In this document: piece after piece, positions 25,631 through 35,081 of the stretch | How the letters are laid out: every line of letters starts with the position of its first letter | How positions within the stretch are numbered: the stretch's first letter is position 1 | From: Kribbella pratensis | Lineage (GTDB): Bacteria > Actinomycetota > Actinomycetes > Propionibacteriales > Kribbellaceae | DNA: 64,000 nucleotides | NCBI RefSeq assembly: GCF_004365355.1 | Contig: NZ_SODP01000001.1 | Span: 1,185,473-1,249,472 of the forward strand | Reading direction: 5' to 3' | Translations under genes and position numbers: made by a program | Notes under the pieces: generated by a model | Seen by the model: only the letters and a program-made list of their open reading frames with translations | The model's database searches: none | Told to the model about the DNA's origin: nothing

Positions 25631-25957
25631 TCAGGGGGTCGGAGCGGCTCCGTTCTCGTGACCGGCGCCCGGCTGGGGCACCAGCAGGAACTCGACACCG
25701 CCCTTGTCGTCGACTGCCGCGTCCAGGATCTTGTCGTCGAGCGCGTTCGCGGCGTTGTGCTCGAGGAACACCCGTGCGCCCGCCTCCTCGACGACCTGGT
25801 CACCCGGTTGCGGAGCCTCTGTCGTGGTCACCGCGAGTGCCGGATCCGCCGGGTTCTCCTGCGAGATCCGCACCCCGGCCCCTTCCGGCGCGCCTTCGAC
25901 CCCAGTGATGCTCTTGATCACCAGTGTCGCGTTCTCAGTCAGGGTCAGCACAGCCAC
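25631..25957 (-). CDS. HesB/IscA-fold protein lacking all cysteines
   Basis: A 108-residue protein. The pattern MAVLTLTENATLVIKSITG...GAGVRISQENP...GDQVVEEAGARVFLEHNAANALDDKILDA matches the small HesB/IscA beta-fold found in actinobacteria. A-type Fe-S carriers need three cysteines; this protein has none, so cluster carriage by the usual ligands is not possible. Its function is therefore unknown despite common annotation as Fe-S or adhesin-like. The start is GTG at 25957. It converges on the ABC exporter operon. Confidence 0.7.
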   Translation of the reverse strand: MAVLTLTENATLVIKSITGVEGAPEGAGVRISQENPADPALAVTTTEAPQPGDQVVEEAGARVFLEHNAANALDDKILDAAVDDKGGVEFLLVPQPGAGHENGAAPTP

Positions 25958-26022
25958 TCCATCCGTCGGTTAACACTTGAGCCCGTCCCGTGCCCGATCC
26001 CCCCAGGGCCAAACCCACCCCA

Positions 26023-26079
26023 CCTTGAGCACCCACCAACCACGAGTCCGCCGCCGGAATGGTTGACCCGTGCCCAAGG
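26023..26079. repeat. Hairpin element, copy A (downstream of the AbiEi-like gene)
   Basis: Left arm 26023-26042 (CCTTGAGCACCCACCAACCA), loop 26043-26059 and right arm 26060-26079, imperfectly paired. It starts one base after the stop codon of the minus-strand gene (stop at 26080-26082), so it would form in that mRNA as a terminator. The left arm and the loop core (GTCCGCCG..GGAA) match copy B at 27151-27207 in the same orientation. Confidence 0.65.
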
Positions 26080-27087
26080 TCAGGCGACCTGGGCGGGGAG
26101 GTGGGGCGCGACCCGCCAGGTGGAAGGGGCGGTGGTACGGGAGGTACCGCGGATGAACGCGGCGCGAAGGCGTGCGGAGAGGCCGGAGTGCATCGCGACT
26201 GCGTCTTCCCAGCCGAAATGGACGAGCTCGACACCCCGATCGGCCAGGCGCTGGTCGCGGCGATGGCTCGCGCGCATCCGGCGCCGTCGCTCCTCAGGCG
26301 TATCCGCTTCGTACTTCGCCAGCCCGTCGGCCTCCGCGACCGTGCGGAACTCCGGCCAGTAGAAGTCGACCCGCTCGGGCATCCAGCCGAATCCGTCGAA
26401 GAACTGAACCTGAAGCACCGGTGCGGGCAATCCGGCCGCCGCGAAGGCCAGACGTGCGAGCGACTCCAGCACGGATTCGGCTCTCGCATCGCCGAAGTCG
26501 ATCGCCGCGCGGGCGTTCCGGATCCCGGGCCAGTGCTGTTGACGACCGACGACGGCCTGCAGCTCGGTAACCGCCGGACCGAGGGACAGCGCGTGGTCGA
26601 CAGTGACGATCGCCTCCCGGAGGGGCAGCTCCCTTGCGAGATCCACAACGGTTCGGGCGACGCTTGTCACGGACAGCCAAGCGTGGTGTGACACATCACC
26701 GGTTGTCAGACCAGCTCGTCGTACGACGACGTCCGGGCGACGCTGATTGCGCATGGCAGTCGGTGGACGGGTCAGCCACGTCGCGTCGACCGGGGGTGCG
26801 GACGAGCGCCGGGCGTCTGTCCAGACCCGGAGCCCGCTCAGCCGAGCCGCGCTGAAATGACTCACGACCGAGTCCGGGTACGCCGCAGCAGCACAAGCGA
26901 TCACCGCGAGCTGTCCGTCGACGCGTCCGTCGATGTAGTGGCCGTGGTGATGGTGCAGCGATTTCCGGCGTACCAAGCGCCGAAGGTCGGCGTCTCCCAG
27001 TCCGAGTTCGCGCAGCACGCCACGCCGTACCGGAGTCCGCGCCGCGAACCGCAGCCGCTCCCGCACCACATCCTCAAGCCGATCCAC
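26080..27087 (-). CDS. AbiEi-like N-terminal domain plus DUF559-like nuclease-fold protein
   Basis: A 335-residue protein, taking GTG 27087 (MDRLEDVVRERLRF) as start. The N-terminal part (RTPVRRGVLRELGLGDADLRRLVRRKSL) is an HTH like that of AbiEi-type proteins. The C-terminal part (RAESVLESLARLAFAAAGLP...ERVDFYWPEFRTVAEADG...RDQRLADRGVELVHFGWED) follows the DUF559/Vsr-like endonuclease pattern with acidic residues in place. Such genes are abundant in actinobacteria and usually stand alone, as here: no AbiEii-like toxin is adjacent. A nuclease role is plausible but unproven. The gene is bracketed by two copies of a 57-bp hairpin element. Confidence 0.6.
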   Translation of the reverse strand: MDRLEDVVRERLRFAARTPVRRGVLRELGLGDADLRRLVRRKSLHHHHGHYIDGRVDGQLAVIACAAAAYPDSVVSHFSAARLSGLRVWTDARRSSAPPVDATWLTRPPTAMRNQRRPDVVVRRAGLTTGDVSHHAWLSVTSVARTVVDLARELPLREAIVTVDHALSLGPAVTELQAVVGRQQHWPGIRNARAAIDFGDARAESVLESLARLAFAAAGLPAPVLQVQFFDGFGWMPERVDFYWPEFRTVAEADGLAKYEADTPEERRRRMRASHRRDQRLADRGVELVHFGWEDAVAMHSGLSARLRAAFIRGTSRTTAPSTWRVAPHLPAQVA

Positions 27088-27150
27088 CGCCGCATTCTCC
27101 CTGCGCCCACGCCACCCCGCACCGTCCTTCCGCTCCCTGTGGAAAAGCGT

Positions 27151-27207
27151 CTTTGAGCACCCACCAACCAAAGTCCGCCGGAATCCTTGGTTGGCGGGTG
27201 CTCAAAG
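27151..27207. repeat. Hairpin element, copy B (upstream of the AbiEi-like gene)
   Basis: Arms 27151-27170 and 27188-27207 pair over 20 bp with a single mismatch around a 17-nt loop. The same left arm and loop core occur in copy A, 57 bp long as well, at 26023-26079. Copy B lies in the divergent spacer between the AbiEi-like gene and the GNAT gene, where a pure terminator role is hard to explain. Confidence 0.75.
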
Positions 27208-27250
27208 AACCCCGATGCGAACTGTCCCCGGCATGGTGTGGGATCGGGGT

Positions 27251-28117
27251 ATGGCGATTGCGTTGAGTGCGGCGGGGATCGGTGAGTTGGGCGAGGTTGT
27301 GGGGGTGTTGCGGGAGTGGCAGCGGGAGAGCTTGCCAGTGCAGTTGCATCCGGGGGATCTGGGGTGGTTCTGGCGGTTCGGTGCGGAGGCGACGGCGGCT
27401 GCGACCCGGGTCTGGCGGCGGGACGGGGAGATCGTCGCGGTGGGGATGCTCGACGAGCCTGATTGGCTGCGGATGGCGATCGCGCCGGAGTTGCAGCGGG
27501 ACGACGAGCTGGCGCGGCGGATCGTCGACGATGTCTCGACGCCGGAGACCGGCGTATTGATCGACGGTCAGGTGGCGGTCGAGACGCCGATGGGGGCGCT
27601 TGTGCAGGATCTGCTCTTCAAGGACGGGTGGGACGCGGACAAGCCGTGGGTCCCGCTGGTGCGCAGCCTGAGCGGTCTGGTGCCGGATCCGGAGCTGCGG
27701 GTCGACGTGGTCGGCGCGGAGGATGCGCACGAGCGGACCGCCGTACAGCGGGCTTCGTTCGACGGGTCGACGTTCACCGACGATCGCTGGTTCGCGATGG
27801 CCGACGGCGTGCCGTACGCCGAAGCGCGGTGCCTGATCGCGCGGAACAAGCTGGGCGAGTCCGTGGCGGCTGCGACCGTGTGGTCAGCCGGCGAGGGACG
27901 TCCCGGCTATATCGAGCCGATGGGCGTGCATCGCCTGCACCGCGGGCGTGGTTATGGCACGGCGATGGTGCTCGCGTGTGCGCGTGCGTTACAGGAGCTG
28001 GGCGCGTCGAGCGTCTACACCTGTACGCCGGCGTCCAACGACGGCGCGATCGCGACGTACCACGCTGCCGGTCTCGAGCCGCAGCCCGAGATCAGGGCGC
28101 AGAACCGCAACGCCTAG
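27251..28117 (+). CDS. GNAT-family N-acetyltransferase
   Basis: A 288-residue protein with a C-terminal GNAT core: GYIEPMGVHRLHRGRGYGTAMVLACARALQELGASSVYTCTPASNDGAIATYHAAGLE, in which RGRGYGT is the acetyl-CoA loop. The N-terminal half is a less clear GNAT-like domain. In-frame starts exist at 27191 (TTG, inside the hairpin), 27215, 27233 and 27251; I prefer 27251 (MAIALSAAGIGEL), with low certainty. The substrate is unknown. Confidence 0.75.
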   Translation: MAIALSAAGIGELGEVVGVLREWQRESLPVQLHPGDLGWFWRFGAEATAAATRVWRRDGEIVAVGMLDEPDWLRMAIAPELQRDDELARRIVDDVSTPETGVLIDGQVAVETPMGALVQDLLFKDGWDADKPWVPLVRSLSGLVPDPELRVDVVGAEDAHERTAVQRASFDGSTFTDDRWFAMADGVPYAEARCLIARNKLGESVAAATVWSAGEGRPGYIEPMGVHRLHRGRGYGTAMVLACARALQELGASSVYTCTPASNDGAIATYHAAGLEPQPEIRAQNRNA

Positions 28118-28144
28118 GCAGGACCGTCGGGACCGTCACGACCG

Positions 28145-29248
28145 TCAGGCGGCCACGTCGTCCGCGGCCCGGAGCACGCGCAGGATGTTGCCTCCAGCAA
28201 GCTTCCCGAGATCCTCGTCGCTCCAGCCGCGGTCGGCCAGCGCGCCGAACAGCACCGGGTACGATGACACGTCGGGCAGCTCGACCGGGAACTCCGGGCA
28301 GCCGTCGTAGTCGCCGCCGACGCCCATGTGGTCGATACCCGCCACCTCGCGGACGTGTTCGACATGCTTGACGACGTCCGCGAGCGTGATCTCCGGGCGC
28401 GGTACGCCGTACAGCTCCTCGAGCTCCTTGCGGTGCTCCTTGCCCTCGAGCCCGCGTTCCTTGGCCAGCGCGCGCATGCCGTCGAGCCAGTCGACGTACG
28501 CCTGCGAGACGAAGTACGGGACGAAGGTGACCATGCACACGCCGTCGTTGGCGGCCAGCGTCTCGAGCACGTCGTCGGGCGCGTTCCGGGGCACGTTGCA
28601 GATCGCGCGGGACGACGAGTGGCTGAAGATCGCCGGCGCGCTGGTGACGCGGAGCGCGTGCCGCATGGTGTCCGCGGAGACGTGCGAGAGGTCGACCAGC
28701 ATGCCGATCCGGTTCATCTCGCGGACGACCTGCTCGCCGAAGTCGTTCAGCCCGCCGAGCACCGGCTCGTCGGTGGCCGAGTCGGCCCACGACACGTTGT
28801 TGTTGTGCGTGAGCGTCATGTACCGCACGCCGAGCTCGCGCATCACCCGCAGTACGCCGAGGGACTCGCCGATCGAGTGACCGCCCTCCATCCCCATCAG
28901 CGACGCGATCCGGCCGGCCTTGATCGCGGCGTCCACGTCATCGGCCGACGACGCGAGCTGCAGGTCGTCCGGGAACCGCTCGACGAATCGCAGGACGAAG
29001 TCCAGTTGCTCGAACGTACGCCGTACCGCCTGCTCGTCCTGCGGCACCCACAAGGACCAGAACTGCGCGCCGACGTGTCCCGCCCGCAGCCGCGGCAGGT
29101 CCGTGTGCAGCTCCGGAACCGAGCCCGCGAGATCGTGCGCGTCGAGGTCGTAGTCGCACAACTCGTAGAACGCGATCGGCAGATCGTTGTGCCCGTCGAT
29201 CACCGGATGTTCCCGCAACACGTCCGCGACCCGCGCCTCACTCGTCAT
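28145..29248 (-). CDS. M19-family membrane dipeptidase (renal dipeptidase type)
   Basis: A 367-residue zinc dipeptidase. The metal site VIDGHNDLP (HXD) is near residue 18, the bridging Glu is in [12 protein letters not shown], and later ligands are in MLVDLSHVS and [31 protein letters not shown] is the closing substrate-side motif. The family cleaves dipeptides, including mixed L/D ones. No signal peptide is visible, so it is probably cytosolic. It is divergent from hisI with 64 bp between starts. Confidence 0.92.
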   Translation of the reverse strand: MTSEARVADVLREHPVIDGHNDLPIAFYELCDYDLDAHDLAGSVPELHTDLPRLRAGHVGAQFWSLWVPQDEQAVRRTFEQLDFVLRFVERFPDDLQLASSADDVDAAIKAGRIASLMGMEGGHSIGESLGVLRVMRELGVRYMTLTHNNNVSWADSATDEPVLGGLNDFGEQVVREMNRIGMLVDLSHVSADTMRHALRVTSAPAIFSHSSSRAICNVPRNAPDDVLETLAANDGVCMVTFVPYFVSQAYVDWLDGMRALAKERGLEGKEHRKELEELYGVPRPEITLADVVKHVEHVREVAGIDHMGVGGDYDGCPEFPVELPDVSSYPVLFGALADRGWSDEDLGKLAGGNILRVLRAADDVAA

Positions 29249-29312
29249 CCCGCCATCCTGTCAGTTCGGGACCGTGGTCAACAGCCAACCCCGGATCGGA
29301 GACAATGGGTGG

Positions 29313-29642
29313 GTGATTATCGACGAGTTGACCTTCGACGCGGCCGGGTTGATCCCGGCGGTGGTGCAGCAGTACGACACGCGCGAGGTCCTGATGGTGG
29401 GCTGGATGAACGCCGAGGCGGTACGCCGTACCGCGGAGACGAAGCGGGGCACGTTCTGGTCCCGCAGCCGGCAGGAGTACTGGGTCAAGGGCGAAACCAG
29501 CGGCCACCGTCAGCACGTGAAGCAGATCCTCGTCGACTGCGACGCCGACACCCTGCTCGTCCTCGTCGACCAGGAAGGCCCCGCCTGCCACACCGGCACC
29601 CGCAGCTGCTTCGAGAACGGCGAGATCGAGGTGGCGGCATGA
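29313..29642 (+). CDS. hisI: Phosphoribosyl-AMP cyclohydrolase HisI
   Basis: A 109-residue enzyme that opens the purine ring of PR-AMP in histidine synthesis. The magnesium site is [15 protein letters not shown] and the zinc cysteines are in [23 protein letters not shown] and [22 protein letters not shown] are family-defining. The start is GTG at 29313 (MIIDELTFD), close to the end of an ATG-less leader. The stop overlaps trpE by ATGA, so hisI heads a his-trp operon. No HisE domain is fused. Confidence 0.96.
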   Translation: MIIDELTFDAAGLIPAVVQQYDTREVLMVGWMNAEAVRRTAETKRGTFWSRSRQEYWVKGETSGHRQHVKQILVDCDADTLLVLVDQEGPACHTGTRSCFENGEIEVAA

Positions 29643-31141
29643 CGGCGCCCGAGCTGGAGACCTTCCGCGAGTACGCGAAGGACCGCCGGGTCATCCCGGT
29701 GACGCGGCGGCTGCTCGCCGACGCCGAGACGCCGATCGGTGTCTACGGCAAGCTCGCGGCCGAGCGCGAGGGCACGTTCCTGCTGGAGTCGGCGGAGAAC
29801 GGCGGGGTCTGGTCGCGCTACTCGTTCATCGGCGTTCGCTCCGCCGCGACGCTGACCGAGCGCGACGGCGAGGCCGTCTGGACCGGCAACCCGCCCGTCG
29901 GCCTCCCGCAGACCGGTGACCCGCTGAAGGCACTGCGTGAGACGCTGGAGATCCTGCATACGCCGCGGCTGCCCGACCTGCCTCCACTGACCGGGGGCAT
30001 GGTCGGCTTCCTCGGGTACGACGCCGTGCGCCGCCTGGAGCGGTTGCCCGACACAACGACCGACGACCTCGGCCTGCCCGAGTTGACCTTCCTGTTCGCG
30101 ACCGATCTGGCCGCCCTCGACCACGAGACCGGCGAGATCTGGCTGATCGCGAACGCGGTCAACTGGGACGACTCCGACGAGCGCGTCGACGAGGCGTACG
30201 CCGACGCCGTCCGGCGGCTCGACGCGATGGAGCGCGACCTCGCGCAGCCCACCCCGTCGTACGTCGTCCGCGCCGACCGGCGGGCACAGCCCGACCCGCA
30301 CCGGCAGCGCTCCAGCGCGGAGTACCGGGAGGCGGTCGAGCACGCCAAGGAGGAGATCCGGGCCGGTGAGGCGTTCCAGATCGTCGTCTCGCAGCGGTTC
30401 GAGCTGCAGACCACCGCGAGCGCCCTGGACATCTACCGGGTGCTGCGCCGGTCCAACCCGAGCCCGTACATGTACCTGGTCCGTCTCGACGGCTTCGACA
30501 TCGTCGGCTCGAGCCCCGAGGCGCTGGTCAAGGTCACCGAGAACAAGGTGATCCTGCACCCGATCGCCGGCACCCGCCGCCGCGGCGCGACCCCGGAGGA
30601 GGACCACGCGCTGGAGGAGGAGCTGCGCGCCGACGCCAAGGAGCGCGCCGAGCACCTGATGCTGGTCGACCTCGGCCGCAACGACGTCGGCAAGGTGTGC
30701 GCGCCCGGCACGGTCGAGGTGGTCGACTTCATGGACGTGCGGCGCTACAGCCACGTCATGCATCTCGAGTCGACCGTCACCGGGCAGCTCAAGGCCGGCA
30801 TGACCGCGTTCGACGCGCTGACCGCCGCGTTCCCGGCCGGAACGTTGTCCGGGGCACCGAAACCGCGGGCGATGGAGATCATCGACAAGCTCGAGGTCAC
30901 CCGCCGCGGCGTGTACGGCGGGGTTGTCGGCTACCTGGACTTCGCCGGCGACGCGGATACCGCGATCGCGATCCGCACCGCGGTGCTGCGCGGCGGAACG
31001 GCGTACGTGCAGGCCGGCGCCGGGATCGTCGCGGACTCCGACCCGGCCGCGGAGGATGCCGAGTGCCGGACCAAGGCGGCCGCCGTACTCAACGCGATCG
31101 CGGTCGCAGGAACCTTCAGCGACGTATGCAGTGACGTATGA
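29639..31141 (+). CDS. trpE: Anthranilate synthase component I (TrpE)
   Basis: A 500-residue chorismate-binding enzyme that forms anthranilate with ammonia from Trp[10 protein letters not shown] in the N-terminal domain is the tryptophan-feedback motif region (LLES). The catalytic half has [29 protein letters not shown] and [18 protein letters not shown]. It overlaps hisI upstream and the next membrane-protein gene by ATGA. trpG and trpD are not in this window. Confidence 0.97.
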   Translation: MTAPELETFREYAKDRRVIPVTRRLLADAETPIGVYGKLAAEREGTFLLESAENGGVWSRYSFIGVRSAATLTERDGEAVWTGNPPVGLPQTGDPLKALRETLEILHTPRLPDLPPLTGGMVGFLGYDAVRRLERLPDTTTDDLGLPELTFLFATDLAALDHETGEIWLIANAVNWDDSDERVDEAYADAVRRLDAMERDLAQPTPSYVVRADRRAQPDPHRQRSSAEYREAVEHAKEEIRAGEAFQIVVSQRFELQTTASALDIYRVLRRSNPSPYMYLVRLDGFDIVGSSPEALVKVTENKVILHPIAGTRRRGATPEEDHALEEELRADAKERAEHLMLVDLGRNDVGKVCAPGTVEVVDFMDVRRYSHVMHLESTVTGQLKAGMTAFDALTAAFPAGTLSGAPKPRAMEIIDKLEVTRRGVYGGVVGYLDFAGDADTAIAIRTAVLRGGTAYVQAGAGIVADSDPAAEDAECRTKAAAVLNAIAVAGTFSDVCSDV

Positions 31142-31668
31142 AGGCGCAACGGCTGGTCGACCTGCTCGCGCTGGTAGCGCTGGTGCTGCTCGGGCTGTCC
31201 GGATACCTGACGTGGGTCTCGGCCAACCCGGGCAACGGGCGCGCCGACGTGGTGTTCAACGGCTACACGATCACCAAGGCGCCGGTCACGCTGGCTCTGG
31301 CGTCGGTGGTGGCGGTCGTGGTCACGAAGCTGGCCGGCACGCTGCTGCGGAGAGTTCTGGGCGGTCTGGTGGCGCTGCTCGGAGCGGTCGCGGTCATCGT
31401 CGCGCTGACCGTGCGCCCTGGCGGCGCCGAGCTGAGCAGGCTGCGGCCCGAGCTGAGCGATGTGATCGCCGACCAGGTCACGCAGAGCCTGGGGGTGGCG
31501 CCGTGGTTCGCACTGACAGGCGGCATCGCCCTGGTCGCGGCGGGTGTGATCACCGCCTTGACGGCGCACAAGTGGCGGCGACCGACCGCACGATACGAGC
31601 GTGATCCGGCTGCCTCACCGGCCGATCAGTGGAAGGCGATCGACGCCGGGGAGGACCCGACTCTCTGA
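31138..31668 (+). CDS. Tryptophan-biosynthesis-associated membrane protein (TIGR02234-like)
   Basis: A 176-residue protein with four hydrophobic segments (about 7-27, 55-75, 80-97 and 122-142) and a charged C-terminal tail ending near GEDPTL. The position directly after trpE with ATGA overlap, the GYLTWV motif after TM1 and the length match the actinobacterial Trp-associated membrane protein. Its molecular role is unknown. Confidence 0.85.
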   Translation: MKAQRLVDLLALVALVLLGLSGYLTWVSANPGNGRADVVFNGYTITKAPVTLALASVVAVVVTKLAGTLLRRVLGGLVALLGAVAVIVALTVRPGGAELSRLRPELSDVIADQVTQSLGVAPWFALTGGIALVAAGVITALTAHKWRRPTARYERDPAASPADQWKAIDAGEDPTL

Positions 31669-31724
31669 TCGCGGCGGGCTACCGCCACAATAGGACGGGA
31701 CGACGAGGAGGAGTGGCGCCAACT

Positions 31725-31982
31725 ATGGACAATACGGTGGCGGATCAAGGGTCCAGTCGGATCGACGAGGAAGCCCCTCACGATCTGCACGGCAACAGCC
31801 CCGCGGCGTGGACCGCGGTGGTGATCGTGCTGGTCGCATTCACGCTCGGCGCCATCGCGATGGTGCTCGGGCCGAACTGGGTGCTGTTCTGGATCTCCGT
31901 CGCGATCGCGGTGCTCGGTGCGCTGGCCGGTAAGGTGCTGCAGTTGCTGGGCTTCGGGGTCCCGACTGACGGCGACCACTGA
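31725..31982 (+). CDS. HGxxPAAW-family small membrane protein
   Basis: An 85-residue protein, taking ATG 31725 ([13 protein letters not shown]). The defining motif HGNSPAAW precedes the first of two TM helices. This family is conserved between trpE and trpC in actinobacteria; its function is not known. It starts 57 nt after the preceding gene and ends 13 nt before trpC, so it belongs to the operon. Confidence 0.85.
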   Translation: MDNTVADQGSSRIDEEAPHDLHGNSPAAWTAVVIVLVAFTLGAIAMVLGPNWVLFWISVAIAVLGALAGKVLQLLGFGVPTDGDH

Positions 31983-31995
31983 GGGGCGGACGGAC

Positions 31996-32802
31996 ATGAC
32001 TGTGCTTGACGACATTCTCGCTGGGGTCCGCGAGGACCTTGCGGAGCGCCAGGCGCGGGTCAGCCTGGACGATCTGAAGCAGGAGGCCCAGCGCAAGCCC
32101 GACGCGAAGGACCCGATGCCGGTGTTCCGCGGTGACGGGATCGCGGTGATCGCCGAGGTGAAACGGTCCAGCCCGTCCAAGGGTGAGCTGGCCGAGATCA
32201 CCGACCCCGCCGCGCTGGCCGGGGAGTACGAGTTGGGCGGCGCGGCGGCGATTTCGGTCCTCACCGAAGAGCGCCGCTTCAACGGCAGCCTCGACGACCT
32301 GCGCGCGGTCCGCGGCCGGGTCGACGTGCCCGTCCTGCGCAAGGACTTCGTCATCTCGTCGTACCAGCTGTGGGAGGCCCGGGCGGCCGGCGCCGACATG
32401 ATCCTGCTGATCGCGGCCGCGCTGGAGCAGGAGGCCCTGGTCTCGCTGATCGAGCGTGCGCACTCGATCGGCCTGTGCCCGCTGGTCGAGGTGCACGACG
32501 AGGAGGAGACCCGGCGTGCGGTGGACGCCGGCGCTCAGCTGATCGGCGTGAACAACCGCAACCTGAAGACGCTCGAGGTCGACCGGGACACGTTCGCGCG
32601 GGTCGCGCCGACGATCCCGACCGAGCTGGTCCGGGTGGCCGAGTCCGGCGTCCGCGGGCCGCATGATGTAATCGAGTTCGCGCGCGCCGGGGCCGATGTC
32701 GTCCTCGTCGGTGAAACCCTGGTGACCGGCCGCGATCCTCGCGCCTCGGTCGCCGACCTCGTCGCCGCCGGATCGCACCCCGCCATCCAGCAGCGGCACT
32801 AG
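31996..32802 (+). CDS. trpC: Indole-3-glycerol phosphate synthase (TrpC)
   Basis: A 268-residue TIM barrel that converts CdRP to indole-3-glycerol phosphate. Key motifs are [11 protein letters not shown] (catalytic Lys), [41 protein letters not shown] and VAESGVRG. The start ATG at 31996 follows a GGGGCGGACGG stretch. It ends in TAG one base before the left terminal repeat of a 164-bp element that separates it from trpB. Confidence 0.97.
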   Translation: MTVLDDILAGVREDLAERQARVSLDDLKQEAQRKPDAKDPMPVFRGDGIAVIAEVKRSSPSKGELAEITDPAALAGEYELGGAAAISVLTEERRFNGSLDDLRAVRGRVDVPVLRKDFVISSYQLWEARAAGADMILLIAAALEQEALVSLIERAHSIGLCPLVEVHDEEETRRAVDAGAQLIGVNNRNLKTLEVDRDTFARVAPTIPTELVRVAESGVRGPHDVIEFARAGADVVLVGETLVTGRDPRASVADLVAAGSHPAIQQRH

Positions 32803-32966
32803 AGTGCTCTAGGTGTGGTGTAGGTCGGCGCTACCGGCGCCCAGGCACGCACCTCGCGGCACTTGAGCAGCGCCCACGATGCTCCGCATCGAGGCCACTA
32901 CTCAAGCACCACGATGCACGCACCTGGACACCGTTATCACTCGACCTACACCACACCTAGAGCACT
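32803..32966. repeat. 164-bp element with perfect 25-bp terminal inverted repeats in the trp operon
   Basis: 32803-32827 and 32942-32966 are perfect 25-bp inverted repeats (left arm begins AGTGCTCTAGG). Within lie a nested hairpin CGATGC-TCC-GCATCG (32878-32892), a flanking CTTGAG/CTCAAG pair and a repeated GCACGCACCT. ACTAG occurs on both sides (32798-32802 and 32964-32968) and may be a target duplication, but the right copy overlaps the repeat end. It could be a MITE or a large structured RNA in the trpC-trpB leader. The only reading frame is a 28-codon one with no SD. Streptomyces carries the small gene trpM at this position, by my recollection. Confidence 0.85.
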
Positions 32967-33045
32967 AGTACTTCCCGGCCGGTCCAAACGGCTCGGGACA
33001 GAGACTCTCCCGTGCTGTAAAAGCCGGGTTTGGAAGGTTTGTCGG

Positions 33046-34257
33046 ATGTCTACTGTGCTGCCCGACCAGTTCGGGCACTTCGGCCGTTTCGGCGGCAGGT
33101 TCATGCCGGAGGCGCTGATCGCGCCGCTCGACGAGCTCACCCAGGCCTGGCGCGACGCCATGGCCGACCCGGAGTTCACCGGTGAGTTCGAGCGGATGCT
33201 GCGCGAGTACATCGGCGCCCCGAGCCTGCTGTACGACGCGACCCGGCTGTCCAACGCGGCCGGCGCGCGGATCCTGCTGAAGCGCGAGGACCTGAACCAC
33301 ACCGGCGCGCACAAGATCCGCAACGCGATCGGCCAGGCGCTGCTGACCAAGCGGATGGGCAAGCCGCGGGTGATCGCCGAGACCGGCGCCGGCCAGCACG
33401 GCGTCGCGACGGCGACCGCGTGCGCGTACCTGGGCCTGGAGTGCGTCGTCTACATGGGCGAGGTCGACACCGAGCGCCAGGCGCTGAACGTGGCCCGGAT
33501 GCGGCTGCTCGGCGCCGAGGTGATCTCGGTCAAGACCGGCAGCCGGACGCTGAAGGACGCGATCAACGAGGCACTGCGCGACTGGGTCGCCAGTGTGGAC
33601 AAGACGCATTACATCCTCGGTACGGCGGCGGGCTCGCACCCGTTCCCGGCGATGGTTCGCGACTTCGTTCGCGGCATCGGTGACGAGGCGCGGGAGCAGT
33701 CGCTCGAGCTGCTGGGCAAGCTGCCGGACGCCGCGGTCGCGTCGGTCGGCGGCGGGTCGAACGCGATCGGCCTGTTCACCGCGTTCATCCCGGACGAGTC
33801 CGTGAAGCTGTACGGCATCGAGCCGGGCGGCGACGGGTTCGAGACCGGTCGGCACGCGGCGACGATCACCGCCGGGCAGGTCGGCGTACTGCATGGTGCG
33901 CGGTCGTTCCTGCTGCAGGACGACGACGGGCAGACGATCGAGTCGCACTCGATCTCCGCGGGTCTGGATTATCCGGGCGTCGGCCCGGAGCACGCATGGC
34001 TGGCGGAGACCGGGCGCGCGTCGTACCGGCCGATCACCGACGCCGAGGCGATGGACGCGTTCCAGTTGCTGTCCCGGACCGAGGGCATCATCCCGGCCAT
34101 CGAGTCCGCGCACGCGGTCGCCGGTGCGCTGGACATCGCGCGCGAGTTGGGGCCAGAGGCAACCATTCTGGTGAACCTCTCGGGGCGCGGGGACAAGGAC
34201 ATGGACACGGCCGCCACCTGGTTCGGCCTCGGCGGGACGGAGGCCGGCGATGAGTGA
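33046..34257 (+). CDS. trpB: Tryptophan synthase beta chain (TrpB)
   Basis: A 403-residue PLP enzyme joining indole and serine. The PLP lysine is in [10 protein letters not shown] (Lys90), the phosphate loop is GGGSNAIG, and [16 protein letters not shown] and [16 protein letters not shown] are conserved. ATG 33046 follows a clear SD (GGAAGG at 33032-33037). The frame is open further upstream through the 164-bp element, but that part has no TrpB homology. It overlaps trpA by 8 nt. Confidence 0.97.
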   Translation: MSTVLPDQFGHFGRFGGRFMPEALIAPLDELTQAWRDAMADPEFTGEFERMLREYIGAPSLLYDATRLSNAAGARILLKREDLNHTGAHKIRNAIGQALLTKRMGKPRVIAETGAGQHGVATATACAYLGLECVVYMGEVDTERQALNVARMRLLGAEVISVKTGSRTLKDAINEALRDWVASVDKTHYILGTAAGSHPFPAMVRDFVRGIGDEAREQSLELLGKLPDAAVASVGGGSNAIGLFTAFIPDESVKLYGIEPGGDGFETGRHAATITAGQVGVLHGARSFLLQDDDGQTIESHSISAGLDYPGVGPEHAWLAETGRASYRPITDAEAMDAFQLLSRTEGIIPAIESAHAVAGALDIARELGPEATILVNLSGRGDKDMDTAATWFGLGGTEAGDE

Positions 34258-35074
34258 GCTCGTTGCCCTGGGCAAGGCCGGCGCGGCGATCCGGTCCGCG
34301 AACGCCGAGGGCCGGGCGGCCGTGGTCGGGTACCTGCCGGCCGGCTTCCCGTCGTACGACGGCGCACTCGACGGCCTGAAGGCACTGGTCGACGGCGGTG
34401 CGGACGTGATCGAACTCGGTCTGCCGTACAGCGACCCGGTGATGGACGGCGTGACGATCCAGCGCGCCACCGAGATCGCGCTCGCGGGTGGCGTGCGGAC
34501 CCGCGACGTCCTCAGCACAGTCGAGAAGATCGCGGCGTACTCCGACGTCCCGGTGCTGGTGATGACGTACTGGAACCCGATCGAGCGGTACGGCGTGGAC
34601 CGGTTCGCCGCCGACTTCGCCGGCGTCGGGGGAGCGGGCCTGATCACGCCGGACCTGATCCCGGACGAGGGCGCGGAGTGGATCGCGGCCGCGGACAAGC
34701 ACGAACTGGACAAGGTGTTCCTGGTCTCGCCGTCGTCGACGGACGCGCGGATCGCGATGACGACGGCCGCCTGTCGCGGATTCGTCTACGCGACCGCTGT
34801 GATGGGGGTCACCGGCGCCCGGGACAAGCCGTCGGAGCTCGCGGCGCCGCTGGTGGCGCGGGTCAAGGCGGCGACCGAGCTGCCGGTCGGTGTCGGGCTG
34901 GGGATCTCGAACGGCGACCAGGCCGCGGGAATGGGAGCCTTCGCAGACGCGGTGATCGTCGGAGCGGCGCTCGTCAGAGCCCTGGGAGACGGCGGCGCGG
35001 CCGGTGTCCGGGCACTGACCGAGGACCTGGCCGCCGGAGTACGCCGGGAACCCCGTGCGCCCGCCGAACGTTAG
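34250..35074 (+). CDS. trpA: Tryptophan synthase alpha chain (TrpA)
   Basis: A 274-residue TIM barrel that cleaves indole-3-glycerol phosphate. The catalytic Glu is in [15 protein letters not shown] (which also holds an essential Asp), [15 protein letters not shown] is the loop-6 region, and [13 protein letters not shown] supplies phosphate binding. The ATG overlaps trpB (ATGAGTGA), giving coupled alpha/beta synthesis. It ends the trp gene series. Confidence 0.97.
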   Translation: MSELVALGKAGAAIRSANAEGRAAVVGYLPAGFPSYDGALDGLKALVDGGADVIELGLPYSDPVMDGVTIQRATEIALAGGVRTRDVLSTVEKIAAYSDVPVLVMTYWNPIERYGVDRFAADFAGVGGAGLITPDLIPDEGAEWIAAADKHELDKVFLVSPSSTDARIAMTTAACRGFVYATAVMGVTGARDKPSELAAPLVARVKAATELPVGVGLGISNGDQAAGMGAFADAVIVGAALVRALGDGGAAGVRALTEDLAAGVRREPRAPAER

Positions 35075-35081
35075 ACCCGCC

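Noticed and set aside
32878..32966. A classical tryptophan attenuator leader peptide between trpC and trpB.
   Set aside because: The only short frame has no Trp codons and no SD, and the position inside the operon is atypical.
32863..33045. An N-terminal extension of TrpB reading through the 164-bp element.
   Set aside because: The open frame has no TrpB-family similarity there, and a strong SD precedes the standard start at 33046.
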